Source: XYA12-FULL-58-9 sp001798605 (GTDB lineage: Bacteria; Myxococcota; XYA12-FULL-58-9). From it: a stretch of 18,183 bases of DNA. This document shows, piece after piece, positions 6,482 to 13,746 of the stretch. Both the position numbers and the translations under genes were made by a program. The first letter of the stretch is position 1. Every line of letters starts with the position of its first letter. The stretch is taken from NCBI GenBank assembly GCA_036736205.1, contig DAINMX010000122.1:1-18183 (forward strand), in the 5' to 3' direction. The notes below the pieces were generated by a model. The model did not search any database, was not told where the DNA came from, and was given only the letters and a program-made list of their open reading frames with translations.

Positions 6482-7869
6482 GAGCGCTTCCTCAAGGTGG
6501 CGGCGGCGTTTTGTAGAGCGGCAAGTGGCTTGACGTAACCGGTGCAGCGACAAAGATTGCCATCCATGGCTGCGCGTGCCTCTTCGTCGGTTGGATCAGG
6601 GATTTGGTCGAGCAACGACTTGGTGGCAACAACCCAACCGGGGGTACAGAAGCCACATTGCACAGCGCCTTCCTCAACGAGTGCCGTTTGTATCGGATGG
6701 GGGTCGAAGATAGTGCCAATACCGACCGCCGTGGTGATCTTGCACCCCTGAACCTGGGACGCCAACAACAGACAGGCATTGAGCAATCGCCCCTCGACGA
6801 GAATCGCGCAAGTTCCACAATAGCCCTCGCTGCAGCCCCGCTTGACGCTCACGGCACCGAGCCTGCGCAACACGTCAAGCAAGTTCTCGCCTGCCTTGAT
6901 GTGAGCACGGTGGGGAACGCCATCAACAGTGATCTTCAAGAGGCCACCCACTTCCCCCACAGGTGCCCGAGTCCACGGGGCCGGCACTGGCCGACGCGGG
7001 GGAGAGTACTTGGCCTTGCCGGACGCACGAGCGACGGCAGTTTCGAGAGCCCGTTTGACCGACACAGCCAATACCTCGCGACGATACTCTTTGGAGGCGC
7101 GAATGTCGGCGGTGATCTTGAGTCCGTCAGTAGCGGCCTTTCCCGCCGCAGCAAAATCAGCGTCTTCCACGGCAACGCCCTCAAGCATTCTTTCTGCATC
7201 CGCAGCGCGCACCGGGCGAGGTTGCACCGAACCGAGGGCAATGCGGACATCCCGCAGAACGCCCTTATCGACGCGAACCGACGCTGCCACGCTCACAAGC
7301 GCCAAATCGGCGACGGTACGCGACTGCTTCACAAACGCGCTGCCAACGCCACGGGCCCGCGGCAATTCCACTGCGGTGATGATAGAGTCTCTGCCCAACA
7401 CCTTCTTCGGATGCCCATCAAAGAGCTCGGTGAGAGACAAGGTTCGTTTCTTGCCGCCATGGGCACTGATCAGAACCCGTGCATCTAGAGCCAAACACGC
7501 GACCGAGAGATCAGCCCAGGTCATCGTGCCAACCAGATTGCCGGCAAGGGTCACTTGATTGCGCACTGCCTGTCCCGAAACTCCCGCGCCGGCCTCACGC
7601 AACGCATCTGCACCGATGGCGCTCAGACCATCCGTCGCGGCCAAGGTCGCGGCGGTGGTCGTGGCACCAATGTGTACGACGTCACCTTTGCTCTCGATGC
7701 CCTCGAGGCCGCAACGAAGCAGATCTATCAGGATCTGCACACGCGATGGCAGGCGCAACGCCTGCAGCGACCCACCAGCAATAATCGCTGCCTGATCGCC
7801 GTACTCAGCAAGAAGAGCGAGTGCTTCATCGACACTCTTGGGGATAAAGAACCGTTCGACCGTATTCAT
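6478..7869 (-). CDS. FAD-[2Fe-2S] fusion subunit of a xanthine dehydrogenase-type hydroxylase
   Basis: This 463-residue protein fuses two subunits that are usually separate in this enzyme class. Residues 1 to ~285 form a CoxM/XdhB-type FAD domain: FFIPKSVDEAL, then IIAGGSLQALRL in the place of the usual GGTDL loop, then NQVTLAGNLV. A Pro/Arg-rich linker (about 286-308) follows. Residues ~309-463 form a CoxS/XdhC-type [2Fe-2S] domain. All eight cluster cysteines are present: Cys346, 351, 354 and 366 in GCSEGYCGTC...NAC, and Cys405, 408, 440 and 442 in CGFCTPG...CRC. The order FAD then FeS is the reverse of single-chain xanthine dehydrogenases, and matches an xdhB-xdhC gene fusion. The ATG at 7869 has a modest AGG-type Shine-Dalgarno. 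It overlaps the large-subunit start by 4 bp, implying coupled translation. It should carry electrons from the molybdenum site to NAD+ or another acceptor. Confidence 0.9.
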   Translation of the reverse strand: MNTVERFFIPKSVDEALALLAEYGDQAAIIAGGSLQALRLPSRVQILIDLLRCGLEGIESKGDVVHIGATTTAATLAATDGLSAIGADALREAGAGVSGQAVRNQVTLAGNLVGTMTWADLSVACLALDARVLISAHGGKKRTLSLTELFDGHPKKVLGRDSIITAVELPRARGVGSAFVKQSRTVADLALVSVAASVRVDKGVLRDVRIALGSVQPRPVRAADAERMLEGVAVEDADFAAAGKAATDGLKITADIRASKEYRREVLAVSVKRALETAVARASGKAKYSPPRRPVPAPWTRAPVGEVGGLLKITVDGVPHRAHIKAGENLLDVLRRLGAVSVKRGCSEGYCGTCAILVEGRLLNACLLLASQVQGCKITTAVGIGTIFDPHPIQTALVEEGAVQCGFCTPGWVVATKSLLDQIPDPTDEEARAAMDGNLCRCTGYVKPLAALQNAAATLRKRS

Positions 7870-7964
7870 CTAACCTGCCTCGCAGCTCAGCCCGAACGCA
7901 ACCCACGTCGTCAGGGCGGCAGGATCCTGTCTCAGTTCTAGGTGAGATACAAGTCGTCAGTGCA

Positions 7965-7979
7965 CGGTGAAACCCACCG
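7965..7979 (-). other. Short stem-loop in the lipocalin/hydroxylase gap
   Basis: The 112-bp gap 7870-7981 contains a 5-bp GC-rich hairpin immediately after the lipocalin stop codon: CGGTG at 7965-7969 pairs with CACCG at 7975-7979 across a 5-base loop. No T-run follows on either strand. I see no recognisable riboswitch or clear promoter in the rest of the gap, though a promoter for the hydroxylase genes could be there. Confidence 0.25.
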
Positions 7980-7981
7980 AC

Positions 7982-8539
7982 TCATTGTATCTGTGGGGTC
8001 TCGATCAGTCGCAAGATGTCGTAGCCGTTCTTCTTCGCCCGCTCCAGGATCGCGGAGTAGATATCGGGATCCATCGTCGGTTCACGATTCAGAATCCAAA
8101 GGTACTTGCGGGAGGGCATTCCGATCACCGCATACTGGTAGTCGTCGGCCAAATCGATCACCCAGTAGTCACCACGGAAGGGCCAGAAGAACTGCACTTT
8201 GAGCTTCGCATGGGTTGATGGATCAACGACCCACGCCTTGCCCTCGGCGACCCGCTCCGGACCATCCACAGAGCCGTCGAGACACCGATTCACCACCGAA
8301 ATATCACCGTCTTCTCGAACGCCGTAGGTCGCCGTTGTGCCTACGCAACCTTCCTGTTGTCCAAAGGGGAGCCTCGCGATTTCGTACCACGTCCCGATGT
8401 ACCGATTCAGATCGACATGCGGGACGACCGCGAGCGGTGGGTGACCATCGCCGGCAGAAGCGCAACCAACCGACAACCCTCCCCACAGCAACACGGAGAA
8501 AAGGGGGAAACTGCATGACTCGCGCACGGTCTTGAGCAT
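7982..8539 (-). CDS. blc: Blc-type outer-membrane lipocalin lipoprotein
   Basis: The product is 185 residues starting from the ATG at 8537-8539, which has GAGGAA seven bases upstream. A longer form from the GTG at 8563, directly after the upstream stop, is possible but lacks that site. The signal peptide has basic residues (K3, R6), a hydrophobic core and lipobox SVGC with the lipidated Cys at ~26. The lipocalin signature NRYIGTWYEIARLPF follows, then ATYGV and NRC, GxA-type KAWVVD, and YAVIGMPSRKYLWILNREPTMD near the end. This matches bacterial Blc/apolipoprotein D-like lipocalins, which bind hydrophobic ligands such as lysophospholipids and sit at the outer membrane. The start is 24 bp after the deaminase stop, so the two are likely co-transcribed. 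Its place inside a purine gene set is unexpected. Confidence 0.92.
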   Translation of the reverse strand: MLKTVRESCSFPLFSVLLWGGLSVGCASAGDGHPPLAVVPHVDLNRYIGTWYEIARLPFGQQEGCVGTTATYGVREDGDISVVNRCLDGSVDGPERVAEGKAWVVDPSTHAKLKVQFFWPFRGDYWVIDLADDYQYAVIGMPSRKYLWILNREPTMDPDIYSAILERAKKNGYDILRLIETPQIQ

Positions 8540-8563
8540 TCTGCGATTCCTCGTTGTCCTCAC

Positions 8564-9970
8564 CTACAGCTTTTCCCCACGAGGTTTCATGTAGTCATTG
8601 CCTGTCTCTGTGGTCGCGGCGGCGACCAGAGAGGATGCAATGGTGTTGGCTCGATTGAAAAGTTCGTCTTCATCTGCACCTCGCAGTTTTCCGCCCTTGA
8701 CCACCAGCTCGCCGTTGACGAACACCATGTCGGCGCGCCCTGGGGTACAAAATACGAGAGAGGCGATCGGATCGTGCATGCCGCCAGCAAACGCTAACTG
8801 GCGAGTATCGAAGATTGCCAAATCAGCCGCCTTGCCAGGCTCGATGGAACCGATGTCGTCACGACCGAGCACACGGGCACCGCCGAGGGTTGCCATCTCC
8901 AACACAGACATCGCTGTCGTCGAGCTTACGCCCCTGCGGATTCTTTGTACGAGCAAGGCCTGGCGCGCTTCGAGAAGCATGTTCGACGAGTCATTGGACG
9001 CACTGCCATCCACGGCGAGTCCAACCGGTGCGCCCGCGGCACGCAACTCTGGAACCGGAGCGATGCCAGAGCCGAGTCGCAGATTCGATGATGGACAGTG
9101 GGCAACACCAGTGCCGGTGCTGCCAATCTTTTCGATCTCTTCATCATTGAAATAGATACCGTGGGCGTACCAGACATCGTTGCCAAGCCAGCCCACCCGC
9201 TCCATGTATGGGAGGGGCCGCAGGCCATGCATCTCGATGCAGAACTTCTCCTCGTCGAGCGTTTCGGCAAGGTGCGTGTGCAAACGCACGCCATGTTTGC
9301 GCGCGAGCTCGGCACTCTTCTCCATCAACTTGTCGGTGACCGAGAAAGGCGAGCACGGGGCCAGTGCCACCCGGCACATCGAGAAGGGCTCTGGGTCGTG
9401 GAGCTCCCTGATAACTCGCTCGGAGTCCTCGAGGATCTCCTCTTCCGATTGCACCACATCGTCAGGGGGTAGGCCCCCCAGGGACACGCCACGGCTCATG
9501 CTACCCCGGGTCGGGTGGAAACGGATACCCAGCTCCCGCGCTGCAGATGCCTGCACATCGATCAGGTTGGCCGCCGCCTTCTGTGGGAACAGGTAGTGAT
9601 GATCGGTTGAGGTGGTGCATCCGGTCAGCAAGAGCTCTCCGAGACCGACTAGGGCACCTACCCTGACAGCCTCGGCGTCGATGTGCCGCCATACCTGATA
9701 GAGATCCACCAACCAATCAAAGAGCTCCACATCCTGAACGCGGGGTATGGCGCGACAGAGGGTTTGGTAGAGATGGTGATGGGTATTCACCAAGCCTGGG
9801 ATCACCACCCTGCCCTGCAAATCGATTTCCGTGTCAAACGGTTCCTCAAGTCCACTGCCCACAGCGACAATCTTCTTGCCGTCGATCAATATATCGGCCG
9901 CCTGAAGGACCCGACGCTTGCTGTCCATGGTTGCCACGGCTACGGCGCGGCGCAGCATAGTCCGGCTCAT
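8564..9970 (-). CDS. 8-oxoguanine deaminase-type amidohydrolase
   Basis: This is a 468-residue metal-dependent amidohydrolase. Starts are the ATG at 9968-9970 (chosen) or the TTG at 9976; a GGGAG site lies 10 or 4 bases upstream of them respectively. Metal ligands of the superfamily are visible: HxH in NTHHHLY at about residues 64-66, His ~233 in RLHTHLAET, His ~270 in YAHGIYF, and Asp ~321 in VDGSASND. Segments GVAHCPSSNLRLGSGIAPV, GLAVDGSASNDSSNMLLEARQALL and FCIEMHGLRPLPYMERVGW strongly match the 8-oxoguanine deaminase / hydroxyatrazine hydrolase-like group. The characterised Pseudomonas Pa0142 enzyme in that group makes urate and ammonia from 8-oxoguanine. Guanine or another aminopurine remains possible. 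It lies 49 bp after the serine acetyltransferase and just ahead of the lipocalin. Together with the hydroxylase subunits it implies purine breakdown to urate. Cytoplasmic. Confidence 0.9.
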   Translation of the reverse strand: MSRTMLRRAVAVATMDSKRRVLQAADILIDGKKIVAVGSGLEEPFDTEIDLQGRVVIPGLVNTHHHLYQTLCRAIPRVQDVELFDWLVDLYQVWRHIDAEAVRVGALVGLGELLLTGCTTSTDHHYLFPQKAAANLIDVQASAARELGIRFHPTRGSMSRGVSLGGLPPDDVVQSEEEILEDSERVIRELHDPEPFSMCRVALAPCSPFSVTDKLMEKSAELARKHGVRLHTHLAETLDEEKFCIEMHGLRPLPYMERVGWLGNDVWYAHGIYFNDEEIEKIGSTGTGVAHCPSSNLRLGSGIAPVPELRAAGAPVGLAVDGSASNDSSNMLLEARQALLVQRIRRGVSSTTAMSVLEMATLGGARVLGRDDIGSIEPGKAADLAIFDTRQLAFAGGMHDPIASLVFCTPGRADMVFVNGELVVKGGKLRGADEDELFNRANTIASSLVAAATTETGNDYMKPRGEKL

Positions 9971-10019
9971 TGACAATTATCTCCCTTGGTTTGTTCTCGT
10001 CGTTGTGTCTATCCGGTTC

Positions 10020-10964
10020 TCAGATTCCTCCACCCTCGGCAAATGATTCCTGACGAACAGGTGCTTGCGCCAGTCTCGAGCTCGGTGGTGTGCTGCGAGT
10101 CACCCAGACATTGCCGCCAACCACCGTTCCTTTGCCCAATGTGATGCGTCCTAAGATTGTGGCACCACTGTAGATGGTGACGTTGTCCTCGACAATGGGA
10201 TGTCGTGGCATGCCCTTGATGGGATTGCCATTTTCGTCGAGGGGAAAGCTCTTCGCACCGAGTGTCACCCCTTGGTAGATGCGGACGCCATTGCCAATGA
10301 CGGCTGTTTCGCCAATGACCACGCCCGTGCCATGATCGATGAAGAACTTTTCGCCGATCTGCGCACCGGGATGTATGTCGATCCCGGTGATCGAATGTGC
10401 GTGCTCGGAGATCATCCTCGGCAAAACCGGGACCTCGAGCCGATAGAGTTCATGGGCGATACGGTGGTTCGTAATGGCGAGAACGCCAGGATAACATAGG
10501 ATTGTCTCGTCCGGTGATCCGGCGGCCGGATCGCCCTCATAGGCCGCCATGACGTCGGTTGCCAACAGCCGTCGCACCTCTGGAAACCGTGTCAAGAACA
10601 CACCAGCGAGACGGGACGCACGAGACTCGCATTCCTCACAATTCACTGGATCGAGCCCGTCACACAGAAAGCAGAGGCCACGCCGGATCTGCTCACGCAT
10701 GATGCGAGCAACCCTGTCGAGCTTCGCTCCCACATGATAACGGACATTCTCATCGTCAACCTCCGAGGGCCCAAAATATCCAGGGAACATGACCATGCGG
10801 CACAGTTCCATCGCCTCAATGAGATCTTCCCGCGACGGTAGCAGCTGCCGTGAACCGCCTTGTGACCGCCGCCGGGTGAGCGCATGCGTCGACTCGCACA
10901 GTCCCTCGACGATATCGGCGAGACTGGGTGCCACGTCCCCCACCTGGATCTTGTTTGTTGTCAT
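10020..10964 (-). CDS. cysE: Serine O-acetyltransferase (EpsC/SrpH-like)
   Basis: The 314-residue protein starts at the ATG at 10962-10964, which has a perfect AGGAGG four bases upstream. The open frame continues to 11045, but that extension is untypical. The N-terminal helical part includes LLPSREDLIEAMELCR and a cluster of four Cys (CFLCDG...NCEEC). RRLLATDVMAAYEGDPAA follows. The hexapeptide-repeat acetyltransferase core begins at ISEHAHSITGIDIHPGAQIG, then FFIDHGTGVVIGETAVIG with the catalytic His, then YQGVTLGAKSF, HPIVEDNVTIYSGATILG and a final VVGGNVWVT. The protein should make O-acetylserine from serine and acetyl-CoA, the first step of cysteine synthesis. It is longer than E. coli CysE and matches the large-N-terminus type. 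It follows the PLP lyase gene after a 183-bp gap containing a G-rich repeat. No cysteine synthase is in the window. Confidence 0.9.
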   Translation of the reverse strand: MTTNKIQVGDVAPSLADIVEGLCESTHALTRRRSQGGSRQLLPSREDLIEAMELCRMVMFPGYFGPSEVDDENVRYHVGAKLDRVARIMREQIRRGLCFLCDGLDPVNCEECESRASRLAGVFLTRFPEVRRLLATDVMAAYEGDPAAGSPDETILCYPGVLAITNHRIAHELYRLEVPVLPRMISEHAHSITGIDIHPGAQIGEKFFIDHGTGVVIGETAVIGNGVRIYQGVTLGAKSFPLDENGNPIKGMPRHPIVEDNVTIYSGATILGRITLGKGTVVGGNVWVTRSTPPSSRLAQAPVRQESFAEGGGI

Positions 10965-11058
10965 GAAACCTCCTGACCTAGAATAGGTACCAAACCTCGT
11001 GTTTGCCCGAGGCGAGCAAGAAATTTCGACGGGAGACGAGCCCATAACACAAATATTG

Positions 11059-11093
11059 CCCGCCGGCCCACCAAACCCACCGAACCCACCAAA
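11059..11093. repeat. 9-bp tandem repeat / potential G-quadruplex in the cysE leader
   Basis: The plus strand has three tandem 9-mers: CCCACCAAA (11067-11075), CCCACCGAA (11076-11084) and CCCACCAAA (11085-11093). Read on the minus strand, which is the coding strand of the acetyltransferase, 11059-11087 gives four GGG tracts separated by loops of 6, 6 and 5 bases. This satisfies the usual G3N1-7 quadruplex rule. It lies 95-129 bp upstream of the cysE ATG and 55-89 bp downstream of the PLP-lyase stop. A regulatory or transcript-end role is inference. Confidence 0.6.
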
Positions 11094-11147
11094 CCGATAG
11101 CCGTTGTCGGCGTATGTTTCCCCGGTCGCGTGCTGCCGATTTTGGCG

Positions 11148-12413
11148 TCACACCTTCTTGAGACCGTCCTCGAGAGCGCCCAGCAGATCGTCGATATCCT
11201 CGACGCCAACCGATACTCGGATCAGCCCATCGGTCAGGCCTGCCTTCTCCCGCTTTTCCTTGGGCACACAGGCGTGGGTCATAGAAGCGGGATGCTGAAT
11301 CAACGAATCTACGCAACCGAGGGATACCGCAAGCGCGAAAATCTTGATGTTGTTCATCAAGCGCCGTCCGGCTTCAATGCCTCCAACAATATCGAAGGAG
11401 ATCATGCCGCCGAACTTTCCATCCATCTGTTTCTTCGCGAGCTGGTGGTAACGGTTGTCTTCCAGACCCGGATAGTAGGTTCGTTCCACCTTTGGATGCT
11501 TCGCCAAAAACCGCGCAAGCGCCATGGCGTTCTCGCAGTGCCTATCCATCCGCAGCGGCAGCGTCTTGATGCCCATGTTGACGAGCCACGCATCGAACGG
11601 ACTCGGGGAGGTCCCCACGTCTTTGACGACGTTGTAGGTCCTGTCCTTCACCTCGTCGTCAAAGGTGGTCATGGTACCGCCGACCACAGTGCCATGGCCG
11701 CATAGGTATTTGGTGGTCGAGTGCACCACCACATCAGCTCCCATAGAAAGTGGCCGTTGCAGATAGGGCGTCGCGAAGGTGTTGTCGACGATCACTTTGA
11801 TGTCGGGATTGACAGCCTTGACGATGCGGCACACGCCAGCAATGTCCGTCACGCTCAGCAAGGGATTGGTCGGCGTCTCCAAAAGGATGGCCTTGGCTTT
11901 CGGATTGGCCTCGATTGCCTGTTTCACTGCATCAAGATTCTCGGTGCTCACCGACACGGCCTTGATTCCCATGCGCGGCAACACTGTCAGAGCGAGGTGC
12001 TCAGTGGCCCCGTAGACCACGTCCCCCATCAGCAGGGTGTCGCCGCTGCTGAGGATCCCCAACAAGGTTGAGCTGATGGCCGCCATACCCGAGGAAAAGG
12101 CGATCGACGTCAACCTTTTCGAGCTATCCGCGAGCTTCACCTCTTTGCCCTCGAGGGCGTTCATCTTCGCCTCGAGAAGCATCACCGTTGGGTTGCCCAA
12201 ACGGGTATAGACGTACCCAGTTCGCTCACCCGAGAAGATTTTCGCACCGTCGTCGGCGGTTCCAAAAACAAACGTCGAGGACTGATAGATGGCCGACGTG
12301 TGCGTCGTGTGTTGGGGCTGCCCGACGTGCTCGCCTGCATGCAAGGCGCGCGTTGCGAATCCACAATCGAGAAAAAACTTTTCGAGAAAATCGTCTGATT
12401 TCGAGTCTTCCAT
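11148..12413 (-). CDS. Cys/Met-metabolism PLP-dependent lyase (methionine gamma-lyase / cystathionine gamma-lyase-like)
   Basis: The protein has 421 residues starting from the ATG at 12411-12413, with AAGGAG six bases upstream. The frame reaches a GTG at 12452, but that would overlap the thiolase gene. It is a fold-type I trans-sulfuration enzyme: YTRLGNPT (cofactor-phosphate side, residues ~69-76), SSGMAAI, ETPTNPLL, VDNTFATPY with the Asp contacting the pyridine nitrogen, and HSTTKYLCGHG with the PLP-binding Lys at about residue 235. The segment LMGDVVYGATEHL carries Ala where methionine gamma-lyases of the Pseudomonas type have a Cys (YGCT). Substrate choice between methionine, cystathionine and O-acylhomoserine is therefore open. 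The C-terminal HPASMTHA...GLIRVSVGVED is typical of gamma-lyases rather than of O-acetylhomoserine sulfhydrylases with their longer insert. The gene follows the thiolase stop by 13 bp and is surely co-transcribed with it. Confidence 0.9.
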   Translation of the reverse strand: MEDSKSDDFLEKFFLDCGFATRALHAGEHVGQPQHTTHTSAIYQSSTFVFGTADDGAKIFSGERTGYVYTRLGNPTVMLLEAKMNALEGKEVKLADSSKRLTSIAFSSGMAAISSTLLGILSSGDTLLMGDVVYGATEHLALTVLPRMGIKAVSVSTENLDAVKQAIEANPKAKAILLETPTNPLLSVTDIAGVCRIVKAVNPDIKVIVDNTFATPYLQRPLSMGADVVVHSTTKYLCGHGTVVGGTMTTFDDEVKDRTYNVVKDVGTSPSPFDAWLVNMGIKTLPLRMDRHCENAMALARFLAKHPKVERTYYPGLEDNRYHQLAKKQMDGKFGGMISFDIVGGIEAGRRLMNNIKIFALAVSLGCVDSLIQHPASMTHACVPKEKREKAGLTDGLIRVSVGVEDIDDLLGALEDGLKKV

Positions 12414-12426
12414 TTTCGTCTCCTTG

Positions 12427-13626
12427 TTACATCCGCACCAAAACTTCGCCACTGCCTATCCCGCCGCCAACGCAGCGGGTGGTGACACCCATCTTCTTGT
12501 CACGACGGCGCAGTTGGTGCACCATATCGACGACCTGGCGGGCACCTGTGCAACCGACGGGATGCCCCAGTGAGATGCCGCTGCCCCATGGGTTGGTCTT
12601 CTCAGGTGAGAGTCCATCGATATCGTGGAACGCAGCTCCAACCACTGCCGCAAACGCCTCGTTGAGCTCAAAGAAGTCGACATCAGCAACCTTGACGCCT
12701 ACCTTGTCGAGCATCGGCGGTAGCACCTTGAAAGCACCTTCGCCCATGAGCTCACGCGGCACGCCCACGTTGTGGAATCCCTTGAGCTCTGCGAGGGGGC
12801 TGAGGCCGAGTTCTTTGGCCTTGTCTTGGGTGGTGAGCAACAATGCCGCAGCGCCGTCATTGAGGCTGCTCGCGTTGAGCGACGTAATCGTGCCGCCATC
12901 GGCCTTGAAGTAGGGTTTGGCCGCGGAGAAGTTCTCCATGGCGAGCTTGCGCGGACCCTCGTCCTTGGCAACGACGATCGGGTCACCCTTGCGCTGGGGG
13001 ATCTCGACGGGAATCACATAGTCGGCAAAGGAGCCATCCTCCCATGCTTTGAGCGCGTTCAGGTGCGACCGATAGGCGACCTCATCCTGTTCTTCGCGAG
13101 TGACCTTGTACTTGTCGACCAACCGCTCGGTGAGAAGTCCCATGAGCTCACCATTCTTGCCGACGTTGGTATCGTTGAGCGCACCGAAGAGGCCGTCGAC
13201 CAACGTCATATCGCCGTACTGCTGTCCCTTGAGCCGGCCCACGTAGAGAAACCGCGGCACATTGCTCATGGACTCGACACCCCCGGCAATGCCCACTGAG
13301 ATTTCGCCGAGCATCAACCGCCTGGCGATGCTGTGAATGGCCGCGCCACCCGAGGCGCAGTTCTCATGAAACGTGGTCGCGGGTGTGGTGTGCGGCACGC
13401 CGGCAAACTCCCCTGCCGTCTTGGCGAGATTCGGTGAGCGTGGGTCCTGCATCACCCAGCCCATGCACGTATACTCGACGAGGTTCGGATCGAGCTTCGT
13501 CGTCTCGAGGAGAGCCTTGATGATGTGTGTAGCGAGAGGCCGCGCCTGCAGGCCGGCTAAGCCGCCGCCTATGGCACCTATGGGGGTACGAACTGCTCCA
13601 ACAATAACGATCTTGGGAAGGCTCAT
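12427..13626 (-). CDS. Acetyl-CoA C-acyltransferase (thiolase)
   Basis: The protein has 399 residues starting from the ATG at 13624-13626, with AAGGAG about six bases upstream. The family-typical start is SLPKIVIVGAVRTPIG. The acylated nucleophile is Cys90 in HENCASGGAAI. NEAFA carries the conserved active-site Asn-Glu. His355 lies in GISLGHPVGCTGAR, and the second catalytic Cys385 in CVGGGIGSGEVLV. The latter departs slightly from the common CIGGGQG. The length and all four motif boxes fit a complete type II thiolase, which condenses acetyl-CoA to acetoacetyl-CoA or cleaves 3-ketoacyl-CoA. No other fatty-acid or polyhydroxyalkanoate gene is nearby. It is 13 bp upstream of the PLP lyase. The 120-bp gap before it may hold a promoter. 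Confidence 0.93.
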   Translation of the reverse strand: MSLPKIVIVGAVRTPIGAIGGGLAGLQARPLATHIIKALLETTKLDPNLVEYTCMGWVMQDPRSPNLAKTAGEFAGVPHTTPATTFHENCASGGAAIHSIARRLMLGEISVGIAGGVESMSNVPRFLYVGRLKGQQYGDMTLVDGLFGALNDTNVGKNGELMGLLTERLVDKYKVTREEQDEVAYRSHLNALKAWEDGSFADYVIPVEIPQRKGDPIVVAKDEGPRKLAMENFSAAKPYFKADGGTITSLNASSLNDGAAALLLTTQDKAKELGLSPLAELKGFHNVGVPRELMGEGAFKVLPPMLDKVGVKVADVDFFELNEAFAAVVGAAFHDIDGLSPEKTNPWGSGISLGHPVGCTGARQVVDMVHQLRRRDKKMGVTTRCVGGGIGSGEVLVRM

Positions 13627-13705
13627 GAGGTTCTCCTTGATGGCCCGCAGGTATACCACTTTCACATTTTCACACCAGCCACGCGAGCGATGCCTGCGAT
13701 GGCCT

Positions 13706-13723
13706 GATCGCAATTGTGCAATC
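13706..13723. promoter_or_regulatory. Imperfect palindrome upstream of the thiolase gene
   Basis: An 18-base sequence GATCGCAATTGTGCAATC forms an imperfect inverted repeat (GATnGCA...TGCnATC), 80 bp before the thiolase ATG. It could be an operator for the thiolase-lyase pair. A TATACC hexamer (minus strand) sits nearer the gene at about 13651-13656, but no good -35 accompanies it. This is an unsupported guess from symmetry alone. Confidence 0.2.
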
Positions 13724-13746
13724 GACGGAAACGAATGCGTGCGCAG

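Noticed and set aside
6604..7488. Plus-strand open frame of 294 residues opposite the FAD-FeS subunit
   Set aside because: The minus strand encodes a protein with all expected cofactor motifs here. The plus-strand frame has no motif and no credible ribosome binding site.
7870..7981. Purine or molybdenum-cofactor riboswitch upstream of the hydroxylase genes
   Set aside because: Only a 5-bp hairpin was found. None of the multi-stem arrangements of those riboswitches could be recognised by eye.
10965..11045. Extended N-terminus of the serine acetyltransferase
   Set aside because: The ATG at 10964 has a perfect AGGAGG upstream, and the extension has no family resemblance.
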